Origin: Balaenoptera acutorostrata
Lineage: Eukaryota; Chordata; Mammalia; Artiodactyla; Balaenopteridae
Assembly: GCF_949987535.1 (NCBI RefSeq)
Contig: NC_080066.1
Location: 131,482,335-131,546,334 of the forward strand
Direction of reading: 5' to 3'
Length of the DNA stretch: 64,000 bases
Shown: piece after piece, positions 26,765 through 44,593 of the stretch
Layout: each line of letters opens with the position of its first letter
Numbering within the stretch: position 1 is the first letter of the stretch
Position numbers and translations under genes: made by a program
The notes under the pieces: model-generated
Databases searched by the model: none
The model's input: the letters and a program-made list of their open reading frames with translations, nothing else
Told to the model about the DNA's origin: nothing

Positions 26765-28734
26765 TGGCCTCTCATAAAAACCATTTATTGGCACACCAGA
26801 AATATCCATCTGTTCTAGTACAGTGTCTGTATGCATCTATAACTGCAATTCTGTGTAAACTACGTGTTACCGGTCACTAGAAATCTGATTAGCAGGATGA
26901 ATTTAATAAGGAACAAGAGTAACTATGAGTCTACCGCGGCCCAGCCATCGAGTCTCATTGGAGCATAAATCATATATCAAATTAGTGTTGGCCTGCAACA
27001 GAATGTTTCTGTAGCCAAGAAAAACCAAGGTGGACACAAACAGGATAGCACCTATTCAATAAATCAGGGACACTTAACTAGAAAAACACCACAGCTGATA
27101 GAAATAATCTAAATAAAGTAAGCCCAAAAGTAAATTATTAGCTATTTACATATATTACTTTTTGCCCAAACTTTAATTTGTTAGCTTTCCCATCCTACCT
27201 CTTCCCTTTTGTTATTCTTGTTTTTTTTTTCATGGTGAATTTCTTGGCTCCCTGGCAAATATTTAGACAACTAACCAGAACCTCTTTCTAGGTGCTACAT
27301 TTTCTAAAACTTCATGTCAAACAAAAGGATCTGAAGGGTAGCTTATATAAGTCTATCTCTACACGGAAGTAATAAGCTTATTATTCTGCTATCCATCATA
27401 GCAATGACCTACAATTTCATTTCCTCCCAAACATTATTTGAACAATTCCAGAAAGTTGGGATGTGAATGGCAGCAGAGAGGATGGATTGTTCTTTTGTAA
27501 CAGGCACAGATAGTGAGTCTACACGGAGACAAGCGCATTAATCCTGAGAATGTGAATGCTGTGAACTGCAACTTAAGATCCTCCATTACGGACAATGAGT
27601 CCTCCTCCTTCTGGTCATTAACTTTTTTTCACATTTATTTTTAAGGCTTAGTATCATTGCAGCATTAACAAATAAGAATGCTGACATCATTTCTACCAAA
27701 GAAGGACTCTGTGGTGAATGGCAGCAGGTACCATAATTAAAATAGCACAGTTGAAAAGGCATTGAGTTGGTGTGTTTCTGGTGCTATGGCCAGAATATAT
27801 GGATTTTTAGCATCATTCTAGGGGATCTGAAAGATCTTACCAATGAGCCTCTTTGGCCCTTGTTTATTTCCTTCCTAATACTAATAACAATTTGTAATAA
27901 TTTTATTTTTGATTTGTTCTCCTAGGACAATATAAGCTCCAGGAGGGCAGAGACCACACCTGTGTATTCACCACTCTGTCTCCATTGTCTAGAACAGTGC
28001 CTGGTCCAGAATCGGTTCTCAATTAAAAACTTGTAAATAAATGAACCAAATCATGAAGTCCCCTGCCCTGCCTATATTTAGAGACCTTCCAATTTCATTC
28101 AGTGACCAGATTTTCTGGCCTGTCCTAATGACCTAGCTGTCCTGTGAGCCTACCCATCTGTCTTTGTGTAGTCGTGTTGCTGATATTTTTGTGCTTCAGT
28201 GGATAGTAAAACTTTTCATTGCTGAAAAGACTAGCTTTGCAGAGCTAACGCTGCATGAGAGGTCACAGGACAAGAACATTCAAGAACATTCTAAACGGCC
28301 AGCTCCAAATTCAGCTCATTCTTCCTTACCTCTCCCTACTACCTACCTCTTTGACAGAAAGTTTAAGAAAAAAGTTATCAGGAGAATTTTCTCTTGGCAG
28401 TGCCAGTTCAGTAAGTCACCAATGACATGATCAAAGGAGAAAGAAAAGATAACTCACCTACATTAAAAAAAAATAATGTAAATAAAAGCAAAATCTGGCT
28501 GTGGAAACAAAGTGACATGGTGGGCTGTCTAGGTCTTCCGTTGGTTAGAATTGCTGAACATGGAAGAGAAAGCAGGCTTTACAGCAGTAGAGAGGCTGGA
28601 GGGAAAGGGGGGCTGCGGGGTGTGAGGACCAGCATCTCTCTCCTCCTCCGTTTCCCTCCAGCTCTGGCTGAGCTCCTTGCTGTTGCGCTCAGGCGGAGGT
28701 GAGAACAGGCAGCTGGCGCCTCCACAGCACATCT
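26765..28734 (-). other. TRIM9: Probable TRIM9 3' UTR
   Basis: This follows the TRIM9 stop codon on the minus strand without a splice donor I would trust. A minus-strand AATAAA at 26789-26784 is a plausible main polyadenylation signal and would give a 3' UTR near 2 kb. Other AATAAA hexamers lie at 27639-27634, 27868-27863 and 27907-27902, so shorter forms are possible. An L2 fragment sits inside at about 27915-28060. The 3' limit is inferred and not proven by the sequence. Confidence 0.45.
27915..28060 (+). mobile_element. L2 LINE 3' end
   Basis: Typical L2 terminus: 'ataagctccaggagggcaga', 'gtctagaacagtgcctggtc', then 'aaataaatga'. It lies antisense to TRIM9, inside the likely 3' UTR. Confidence 0.75.
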
Positions 28735-28797
28735 TTAGGCTATTGACGCTCTGCTCGAGTAGCAGTCGGGGACTGGGAGCCCCGTGTGAAGCGTGAC
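28735..28797 (-). CDS. TRIM9: TRIM9 last coding exon (C-terminus with stop)
   Basis: Encodes VTLHTGLPVPDCYSSRASIA and a TAA stop at 28737-28735. The acceptor is cttcccacag|GTCACG at 28797/28798, phase 0, joining the exon ending at 30836. These 20 residues close the B30.2/SPRY domain and form the extreme tail, residues 691-710 by back-counting. Position 702 is Cys (TGC); from memory, other mammals carry Phe there, which would be a single base change. No frame problem. Confidence 0.95.
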   Translation of the reverse strand, partial: VTLHTGLPVPDCYSSRASIA

Positions 28798-34439
<5,642 letters not shown>

Positions 34440-34463
34440 CTGCCAACAGCTTTTTAATATCAA
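34440..34463 (-). CDS. TRIM9: TRIM9 24-nt alternative microexon
   Basis: Minus strand reads acaacag|TTGATATTAAAAAGCTGTTG, then GCAG|GTATGG. With one base from the preceding exon it encodes V-DIKKLLA before the Val of AWFAF, adding 8 residues (phase 1 in, phase 1 out). The length is a multiple of three. It lies in the FN3-SPRY linker, and I recall the same peptide at this point in other mammalian TRIM9 isoforms. Skipping it restores the standard form. Confidence 0.85.
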
Positions 34464-34887
34464 CTGTTGTCATTCCGAGTGAAAGGCATGGGAGAGAGAA
34501 ATAGGAAGCAAAATTGACATTGATAAGAAAACATGTCTCTTCTGATAGACTAATACCAAAAAAGGGCTCAGTTCAAAACTGCATACACTACTCAGTTTAA
34601 AACCATATCGGTCTGATTAGTACCTTTGCCCACAAGTGCTCTGCTTATAGAGAGTGCTTTGCATTGATGTACAAGAAATCTGGGGGAAAAGTAATCTTCT
34701 CTGAGGCATAACATTTAAAAATACAGACTCATTTTTCTGCGTATGTGAGAAACTGCTATAATGGGATTTGAATGACAATTAGACAATTTTATTGACATAG
34801 AATAAGCTGTCACCCTTTATTTTGTGACGGGAGTGGAGCATACCAAGCACATAAGTAAAAGATGACAATGACAATAGGTATACTTGC
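34464..34887 (-). other. TRIM9: TRIM9 short intron with GC donor
   Basis: 424 nt between the 42-nt and 24-nt cassettes. It begins with GCAAGT (donor at 34887) and ends with AG at 34464, so it would be a GC-AG intron. Confidence 0.75.
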
Positions 34888-34929
34888 CTAATTGAGAGTA
34901 AGGTGCAGATTGTGTCTCAAAATTGCATC
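34888..34929 (-). CDS. TRIM9: TRIM9 42-nt alternative exon (GC donor)
   Basis: Minus strand reads ctttatag|GATGCAATTTTGAG and ends CAATTAG|GCAAGT. With the base carried from the preceding cassette it encodes GCNFETQSAPYSQL, 14 residues, phase 1 on both sides. The donor has GC instead of GT, in the otherwise strong context AG|GCAAGT, typical of regulated cassettes. It lies in the linker between FN3 and SPRY. Confidence 0.83.
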   Translation of the reverse strand, partial: DAILRHNLHLTLN

Positions 34930-37483
34930 CTATAAAGAGATACTACACATCAAAGCTATGAAAAAACAACCAGGTCAATAAAAATTATTTGTATACATGT
35001 AAAAAGCACCAGCTGAAGAGAGTCACCAGAGGCCTGATTCATGAAAAACCAAAGCCCTTTCTATGTTAGTTTACTTGCCTGGGTAAAAATTGCCTCTCTG
35101 CTCTTTCAAAATGAATAGTACATCTTTTTTGTTTTGTTTTGTTTTCATTTAATAAAGTCTCCTCCAATTGTTTCTAAACTGTAGAGCTTAAATTTTCATC
35201 ATCTTCCAAGTTTAATCTTTTCCACGAAAGTTTCCATATTCAGAAGAAAATGAGAAAAATTCATCCAATTGAAATGGAGAAATCACTGAATCTTGATAAA
35301 ACTCCATTCTACATCATTATTCCATGTACTTCTAACTCTGGTTATGCCCAAAGGCCTTTGCTGTGACTTGGGCTCAAGTCACATGATAATTATATAACTA
35401 AATGTGTAATGTAATCCTTATGTTAATAAATACAACTGGTAATTATTAATAATGACATGAATTAAATGTAGCAAATATGAGAATGACCTCATCTCTTTCT
35501 TAGATTGTTTTACTACATGAGTGCTTTTCACCTAAGGGAGGGGAGGGGGGATGGTGCTGATTGGGGTGGGAGTGACCTCAGAGATGTATTGGAATCACCT
35601 GTGCAACTTTTGCAACCATCTCCCTCTTTCCTTAACATGCCCTTACCTACTCCATGAGAAGTTTCATCAGGGTGGATGAAGCAGTCTAGTCTTAAAATGT
35701 TCAAAGGTGTGTGAACTACAATTTCAAGTGCTGTCAGTGACTGATCTAGGAAATGTGTTTTTGATGAGCACCAGGGTATCTCCTAGAAAGGATCATTTAA
35801 TTTTTTTTTCAATTCAGTAAGGCCTTTATGTGCTAAATAAAGGACAATACACTGAATTAAAAGAATTTTAGAAGAATTAAGAAAGCACCTTAGAAAGGAC
35901 TAATGCTTAAATTAAAAACAAAATGTAAAGATTATGATCTTACTTTTAGGTTTTTTTTTTCCCTGGGATGAATTCATATGCAGAATAATCATTTTCTCCA
36001 ACTCATGGCTGATACTTATGTTTAGTTTCTATCAATTATCACTTCAATTCCTATTCACAGGTTAGAACTTAGTGAGTACAGGACACCTGGAGTTTTAAAA
36101 CTGAATCTCATATCCAGCTTTGGAAATAAATTTGTAGAATCTGAATAGGGCTTTTAAATTTTTTAAATGAATCATGCCTTGTGCAAGTCTTTTTCAAAAC
36201 AAGTTTTCTGAAATCTTTTTTACACTACTTTAAACACACCATCGTACATTTAAGTTTCAACGATACAACTAGAACAATGGTGTCAAATACAGCCATCAAA
36301 TATCCCCAAACCCACATATTTTATTCTTGAGACAATATACATTACAAAGACTATAACAATATTTCAGTACATTAGACACAAGTGGAAAGGCTTCCATAAC
36401 AAAGCATGTTTAAAAGCCAATAGCGCACAGAAAAACAATAAGAAACATAAAAGCACAAAGAAAAATGTCATTTTAAAGAGAGCTTGAAGTCCCTGCATCC
36501 TTTTTGCACTGTCATGCTGTGGCCTTCTTCATTCCAGGATGTGGGATGAGCAAACAGAATAAAATAACAAAAAAAAGAAACCTTTGGAAATATGAAATGT
36601 GCATCATGTGTATCCCTGATTACAATATAGTCCTGAAGAGATCAAATAGGACTGCAGTTTAGATATTTTAAGATTCTATTGGCTAGACAGAGTTCACGGC
36701 ATAGTATCACTAGTCCAGCTTCCTGAAATCAGCCTGAAGCCATGTCACAACCCTCTTGGCTGTGGGAAACTTTGGGAAGCCAGACTTTTCAGTGACTCTC
36801 ATCTTTGGGCCTTAGGCTAGTTGAGGGTTTCTGATTTAGCTGGTGGTGGTGGTTCCTCCCCTTTGCTTAGAAAAAAATCAGCCATGCCCCCGACTGTCTG
36901 ACCAGTGAGCACAGGCTTCGGCAGGAAATACTTTCACTTTCTGCTCTCTGGTTTGCCTGCTTTGTATGATGCATTCTGCTGTTGGCAAGTTTTTTACTTT
37001 TATTTTTTCAATAAAGATCTCTTGAGTCTATGTTTAATCAGACACTCCAGGCTGGATGCACTGATCCAGTCTCCCAGACACAGCTGGTTTCCTGGATACA
37101 GCAGGGTTGGGTTGCAAACCTCCATACTAAGGCCACAGCCTCCACTCAGCCAGCACCTGCGCGTGCTATGCCATTGCATGTGATGATAGAGCAGGTTTCC
37201 CATGGTGGTACCAGCTTGTGCAAAAAGAACAACTTCACTCATCACTTTCCGACACCATTATATACATTGACCACAGCTCGATGGTTGGTCCTCACACCAC
37301 ACACACACAAGAATGCCACAAAGCTCCATCATCCAAATGCTCCTCATACGGGAAGCAGGCCACAGACATACAGACTAGCTCATCACCCCCTGCACGCACA
37401 TGAACGCCAAGAACGAAACAGGTATTCAGAGATGCCTTCAAGGCACATAGATGGAGAGGAGAGGTCAGACGAGCTCAGCTCAC
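34930..37483 (-). other. TRIM9: TRIM9 intron between the 189-nt and 42-nt cassettes
   Basis: 2,554 nt, AT-rich, with no interspersed repeat I can name with confidence. Long repeat-poor introns beside optional exons often contain conserved splicing elements; that is inference here. Confidence 0.7.
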
Positions 37484-37672
37484 CCGGTGCATTGAGAGAC
37501 TGTAAAGAGGAATGCAAGCTCAGCTGATGGGGTGAGGGCCGGAAATCAAAGTAGGATCTCCTGGGGAAGCTGGGCTGTAGATTAAGGGTGGAGGAGAAAG
37601 GACTCATTCTACGGAGCGGCAATCTTTCCGAAGGCACTGGAAAAGGGACTGTCTGTTCTTCTGAATCTGTGT
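37484..37672 (-). CDS. TRIM9: TRIM9 189-nt (or 183-nt) alternative exon, Ser/Pro-rich linker
   Basis: Open, phase 1 on both sides, ending CACCGG|GTGAGC at 37484. Two acceptors are possible: catttag|ACACAG (exon from 37672, 189 nt) and gacacag|ATTCAG (from 37666, 183 nt). Both give Asp at the junction with Glu534, so the choice adds or drops two residues. The peptide includes DSEEQTVPFPVPSERLPLRR and SPFSSTLNLQPSFP, rich in Ser, Pro and Leu with several Ser-Pro sites, and has no predicted fold by eye. It inserts before SPRY. I recall a near-identical segment in other mammalian TRIM9 isoforms. Confidence 0.85.
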
Positions 37673-40600
37673 CTAAATGTAAGATCAATGCAAACTAGAG
37701 ATCAGAAATCCGCCACCTGCTGTGCACAGTTTTCCCCAAGACCTGCCTTACGGATGCACTTTCACAAAGCCTCATCCACCCCATAGTTGCCAATGTGGTT
37801 TGAGACTGGGAGGGAATTCTCGGCAGGTCGCAACCCGTGACCAGAGGATACTTCAAATATCACAGGCAATTGTTTTCTCTTCTCCCAATTTTTAGTGGTA
37901 GAGAAAGTATTGGAAGTTTCCGTTTAATTAAATATCTTTAGAGTTGAATTTAGAAACCTTAGAGGTAAATTTTACCCATTGATGACCAAGAGGAGATTAA
38001 TACTTCACCCTCTCCAGCTCCCTTGAATGTTACTACCTGTACAACAATGGCTTCTTAAAGAGTTTCTATTTAGGAGGTGACGATTTTGACCAACTCTTTG
38101 GTGTTCCATATTTTCCCTTTTGCCTCTTATTTTTTCTGTTTCTAAATGGACGAGATGGTTTTTCTATACCAGCACACTCAAGACTTGCTCTTTGAATAGG
38201 AGAGGAAGATAGGGCTGAACAAGTAATCAGGGAAGGAGCCTTACCTTTGTTTCTGAATTAAGTTGAGACCCTAGGGATGCCCTTGAACATCTCTGGTTCT
38301 CTAACAATAAGCAGACCATGGGCAGTGCTGAGGTGCATTTGTGGCAAAAATGTCTTTATTTTCAGATAGTCAGGTCTGGCATGAAGATCACTATTATCCC
38401 AGAGTAAGGACATATCAATTACTTGATTTGGTTCTAACATTTAGAGTAATTTAGAGGTAGTTCCTCTAAATTACTAAAATCATTCCTTTCTCTTTTGTTG
38501 AACAATAGGTGGTTGTATGCAGTAGGGTTATCTGGTCAGAGACAGATGTTTTACCAATAGGGGCCTTCTTAGAGCTCAGTTTGATAGTAATAATTTAGGA
38601 AATACAGATGGCATGATGGTAGTATTCTATGTCCAAAACCACCAAGGAACTTTCTTCTCATTGAAAAAATAATTTTGTTTTGGTGGCCAGAGAGTGTTCC
38701 TGGGAATATTTTTCTGGTTTGAGTTTGTTAGCATGTTCCTCTGTGTTGAACACATCCTTATGCTATCCAGATGCTGTTCTGCACATGCTCAGTGGAGCAC
38801 GTGTGCGCAGAACGGGATTCTATTTGAAGAGCTCAGAGCAAGGGCATTGGCGGAGCATTTCAGTTTAATACTGCCAACCCAGTCTTATTTTCATTTCTGA
38901 ACATATTAAAATTAGCTTTTCAGGCTTTAGACTTATCCTTGGGGGAAATTTTTTTCTTTTTCTTTTTTTCTTTTTTATAGAAAAGTGTAAAGCAGATTTT
39001 CAGAGAAAAGAAATGGCTACTTATGGAGTTAAGGCTTTGTGTTCCCAATAATAATACATTCCAATTTTCTTCTACCTAAACTTCAAATGGTTTGGGTAAT
39101 TTGGCATGTGTGATCATTTCCTTGTTCAGAAATAATTTACATTATAATGATCTCAGGGGGGAATTAGTCTTTTAGTTTAATGGAAAAATTTGAAAGACAA
39201 TTGCACAGCACCACAGACTGATATGGGCTTCTTTTAGGGAGAGAATTTACAACTATATTTATCTCAGTAAAATATTTTTACCAAGAATTTGCTTGGAAAT
39301 GTATTTTTCACCAAGTGATAATAATTAATTCATTATACTTAAAATACTTGTTGCCCTGAAAATTAAGGGAAAGGACATATATAGCAGAATGAATTTCAGA
39401 GTATATTGAACTCTCGAGTAACCATCTGAAAACCAGTGAAGAGACGTGTACTGAATCCAGACTCAGGGAGCATATGCAATCCCATCATACTCACCGTTTC
39501 TATTCTCAGCACCAGGAAGAAGCACTTAGAGTTGGTGATGGTACCACTCTGCGGGATGGGGCTGAGGGCAGCTATGGTTATTCATGGGATTAATAACTTG
39601 ACACTAAAATGGTTAGCTCTTCTATGCTTTTATGTAGATCCGTTATTTATTGATGACCCAATTGTCCCTGACTCCTCTCAATCGTGAACCATGCTCTCTA
39701 TTCAAGCAAGCTTATTTAATACACATGTTACCCAATCACTCCATCTCTGTCTCTGAGTTTTTCCCACCTATGGCCTCCCATACCCTACCAGCTGGGCTCT
39801 TACCCCATTTTCTCTAAGAAGCTCCTAAAAAAAACTTCCTACCTCGTCATGAAAATTGTCCAAATGAAGTGCAAGAGAGAGAGCACTTTCCACTTGATCC
39901 CAGCAGACTCTTTGTGCCCTTTCCCATGGGCACATGGTGCAAGTGTTGGGTCAGTTGCCTACAGGTCATCTAAGTCACTTGATATTACCTTAGGTTGCAG
40001 GAGTCTTAGAGGGAAGACACTTATCTCGATAAAATCTGAGCAGCAGTCACAAGCTTCCCCTTGAAGTCCCCTAGGTTGAGGATCTCATGGCCTCCGGGCA
40101 GCCCCCTCCTGTTTGCAGTTATTGCTTACATTGGTCTGGATATATCTCTTTGGGAACTCGACTCCTTAATCGTAGCATTACTATCCGAGGCCCTACAGAA
40201 CGGCGTGCTAGTTCTTCAATTATTTGATAGCAGTCACCGGTCCCCTTTAAATCATCCCTTTTCTGGGATAAATAGAATCGATTTCCAACCTTTCTTCTAG
40301 GGTGTGGATTTCAAATCTTTACTCTCCTCATCGTGCCCCTCTGGACATGTTCAAAGACATGAACCAAAGACAGTAAGACAATACTGGGAACAGTGGTGCC
40401 ACACCCACGTTTAGCCAAATCACACAACTAACACTGAGCCTACACACAGCTACCCGAGTGTATTCTGTGTTATACCCAGGACGCAGGAAGGATGTACATC
40501 CCACTTCCTTACCTCTCCTTCAAAGCACAATTACTGAGATCTGGAGAAGGCTTTTCAGCCATTAATATTGTTAGTCACGACAAAGAGGAATTGGGTTAGT

Positions 40601-42627
40601 GCTTTTTTTCAGAATACATGATATGAAGCTACGTTTCAGGTCATAGCTAATAACCAGGATAACTATTATTAATTTTTCATGTATAGGTCGCTGGAGGAAG
40701 AAAAATAGCCCCTTCGAAGATTTTTAATCTCTTGTCATGTTTCATCACATGCACTGATCCTGTCTGCTGAAGAGCTTTGCTGAGCAAAAGCAGTTTAGCT
40801 GGAAAGAGCAATGGGAAGCAGAATGCCAGTGGAATACTGGTGTGGCAGCTCCGGGCATACCAGTAACTCTGGGATGGGGACTGCATTTATACTGGGAGCG
40901 TGACAAGACACACTTTCCCTCAACTCTGTCAGTGACCATCACTCTCCTCTTGCCTTTGCCTGAACTGCTTTCCCTTCCCACCTGGATTGGCTGGACTCTG
41001 GAGTTGGGGCCTCTGCTTGAAAGAAGTAATCAAGAATTATCAAAGCAAAGATTGGCTGGGGACCACACTTATTATTTATTTACTGACTTTTGGGTTTGAG
41101 GCAAAAAAAGAATATTTAAGTGGTGTGCTCCTTTTTTGCCTTACTGTATATTTATTTTATTTGTTCATTAGCAGACATTGCGTTAGACCTGAGCAGCTGG
41201 GAAATGGGACACATGAAGTTGGGAGGAGAACTGACCGTTATTTAGAGAAAATCTGTATCTTATACTACTAATTGGTTTTTATACTTCTGAGGGTAGAATT
41301 TCTTGACTGATTCCAACATGTACAGTGCACTAAAGATTTCTACAGATGTGGAATATTTGGAAATGTAAAGTACAGTCTTTGAGGTATTATTTCTGGAATT
41401 CAAAGAGGAAAGGCAAACTGACAGGGATTCCATACGCTAACCCAGCTTCTTTTGTGCTCTCATAGAATTCTTGGTTATCTTCCTGTCTGGTAGTGAACAG
41501 CTTCATAACTTAAGCAGTCCTTAGACGCTGGTTCAACAAGATGGTTGTATTTCAGAGTACAGTAAGGCAAGATATGTCACTAAGAGCTGCACAAGCAGCG
41601 TTAAAGATAAGTTTCAGTTCAATTATAAACCAGCTGTAAAATAATTTGCTTTTGTTGGGAAGACTTTAAAAGAGACAAAGAAACAAATGAAGGGGTTGTG
41701 TGTCCTTAAATGATCTAATAAGCATCCAAAGTCACAGTTATGTCCCACTGGTACATAATTTACAATGAAAGGTGGTATTATAATCTTTCTTAAGTGTGGC
41801 ATTAATTGCAGTTGAGAAGTGAGAAACACTTCTGTTCTGAAAAGCTCCTTTTAAAAGAAGAAATGAAACAGCCTCTTTCCACCCTTGGGAGAGCTGCACA
41901 CTCTGTCACCAAGTCCTCCACTCCAATTTAGAACACCAGGGCATTATTTATAAGGAACTATCATCAGAAGAACTGAAAAATTCTATATTTCAAATAGATA
42001 CAAAAGATTCCAAAGGACTAAACTGTTCCCCAGAGTGTCAAGTGCAAAGCACATTCCCCAAAGGCGAAAATAGGGTTTGGGTCCAATTCGGTCCTATGGA
42101 AAATCAGGCAATTCCCTGGGATGTCGTGCATGTTGTCAAAATTAAAAGGAGCAAAGCCCCTCTTTTCTGGGCTCTGAAAGCTGTCACGATGCCTCTCACC
42201 TTGGATTTCATAAAATCTACCCGGATTTGTTCAGGTATGGTTTACCTACCTTGAGGAATTTGTCCTGGAAATGCATATCCCTCTAACTAGATACTTTTAA
42301 TTGGGGCTGTGGGGACGGCTCTGGTGCTCGGAGTCACGAAAACTACAGCCGAGGCAGAGTGGACCATACGCTCTTCCTTGTGTGACCCTTCACCAGCTAC
42401 TTCCCACTAGTGTTGAATTTTCAGTGTCACAGGTAACCTCTGAGACCCACTAGAACCTGTGGGGGAAGCAGGAGGCAGCTACGCCAGTCTATAGCGTTTC
42501 CTGAAATAGTAACAGCTTTCGGCAGTGATTTTGAAGAGAGAAGCCACAGAAGAAAACCAGGGGGTATTAACTGTAAAGAACTTAGAGGTCATCTGCTCTA
42601 AGTCTATAGTTTTAGAGACAAAACAAT

Positions 42628-42637
42628 CCCCCCCCCC
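42628..42637. repeat. Poly-C tract
   Basis: Run of about ten C bases in an A- and C-rich context in the large TRIM9 intron. Confidence 0.85.
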
Positions 42638-44105
42638 CACCAAACAAAACCCTGAAGTCCAGAGAGATTAAGGGACACAGCTAAGTCACACTGCCAGCTG
42701 AGATGGGACAGGATAAGGGCCCCAGGCAGATCAATTCCTGGTAGATAAAATTTGGGGGCTGACAAGGCCATTGCTCTCTTTTGTGCCTTGGAAATGTATA
42801 AAAGGTAAGGTTGATGCTATAGGCCATGGGGCACATTCCAGTGGTCTCAGGGGTGACCAAGGATTGTGTGGAGGACCTAATTATCATTCTCCACGCCCTG
42901 CATTATACTGAGGATGAATCTTTCTTGTCTATATAGAGTAGTTCCGTGGACCGTGGTGGTTAGGAATTGAAAGGCAAATATGTCGCCCTCCCCTTTGGGA
43001 TTCTGACCACACGAGGTGGGCGGGCTGAGATCAGATGAGGTTCTTTTCCCCCCACAAGGTTACATATTCTCTGGTGGGAAGCGGGGCAGGTGTGTGTCTC
43101 AGTACATTAAGGTTTAAGAGTACAGCACTTATCCTGGCCCCAAATCACTATAAAATATCTGCAAAGAGACTTTTGAACAGATGCATCTGGGGTCATTCTG
43201 GGCCTATATTCTGCCTGCATCACTGAATATTCTCTGGGTTATTTTCTATGATGTGTGGGAGAAGGAGCTATCACGCTGGAAAGGGTACTGTGATGCTGAG
43301 AGCCTAATGGGACAGAAAAAGGCATTTTAATCTTTATGAATAACACCTTCTACGTCCCCTTTTAGAAAGCAGTTTCTAAGATGTGATTTCGAGAGTCCCA
43401 ACCCTTTTGTTGTCATTAGATGAAACAATCCTGGAAAGCACTGGGGAGATGGCTTTTACGGCTGTTCAAGTAAGACAATGCTTGAGAGCACTTCTGCTCA
43501 GCGCTCTGCACACCTGTGTGCAGAGACTGCTGCAATTTACAGCCTTATCTACAGCCTGATTCTCTCATGATCACTGATTATTCTCCCCACTTTTCCTCAC
43601 AGTTGAGATCTGGAGGGATGAGAGCTTCTGCGAATAAATAGCTCTGTGGTTTCAACCCGAGCAGGGCTCCCCGTCCCAGACCTCACTTGGGGGTCCTTCA
43701 AGGACCTCAAAGATGTACCTCTGACATCCTCTTCCTTCCCAGGCAGCGACCCATCACTGCCAGCTGAAAGTGTCCACGTTGGAGAGAAGCTCACCCCGGG
43801 GGGCTGGGGAGCCAGAGGGAAGACACGGAAAAAAGGACAGGACCCAAGGAGGTGCTTGGATACTATACTGCAAATGACAGTCATTCCCACATCTCCTTCT
43901 TAAAGCAGGAATATTATTCTTTAGAGCAAAAGTCTAACATGACTGAAAGTGTTAAAGTCCTATTTCTGCCTGGGGTTTCTGGATGAACATGTGAGGCAGC
44001 TACACAGTACTGCTTCTACAAGCTGTCTTCAGACATCTAGCAAACAGACTTAGGATAGTGTTCCCTCTTTCCCTCTTTTTGGTTGAGTGCCAAGAGCACT
44101 GTTTT

Positions 44106-44442
44106 TTTTTTTTTTTTTTTTTAAAGAATGTATACTTTTATTTATTTATTTATTTATTTTTTAATTTATTTATTTATTTTTGGCTGTGCTGGGTCTTCGT
44201 TTCTGTGCAAGGGCTTTCTCTAGTTGTGGCAAGCGGGGGCCACTCTTCATCGCAGTGCGCGGGCCTCTCACTATCGCGGCCTCTCCTGTTGCGGAGCACA
44301 GGCTCCAGACGCGCAGGCTCAGTAGTTGTGGCTCACGGGCCTAGTTGCTCCGCGGCATGTGGGATCTTCCCAGACCAGGGCTCGAACCCGTGTCCCCTGC
44401 ATTAGCAGGCAGATTCTCAACCACTGCGCCACCAGGGAAGCT
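44106..44442 (-). mobile_element. CHR-type SINE
   Basis: Reverse-complement long-form SINE with a poly-T start (A tail) and ATTT-rich stretch, ending 'gcgccaccagggaagct'. A perfect 15-bp duplication, caagagcactgtttt, lies at 44091-44105 and 44443-44457. It sits in the same orientation as TRIM9 transcription. Confidence 0.94.
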
Positions 44443-44593
44443 CAAGAGCACTGTTTTAATGTCAGCATCAAAGCGTACCGTGCTGGGCATTGGAGCTGAA
44501 AGGCCCAGGCCTGGCACGTCATTTATCCTCTCCCAGGCTCCGTTTTGCCATATGTAGAGTGGAATAATAATACTACTACTTTCCTCATAGAGT

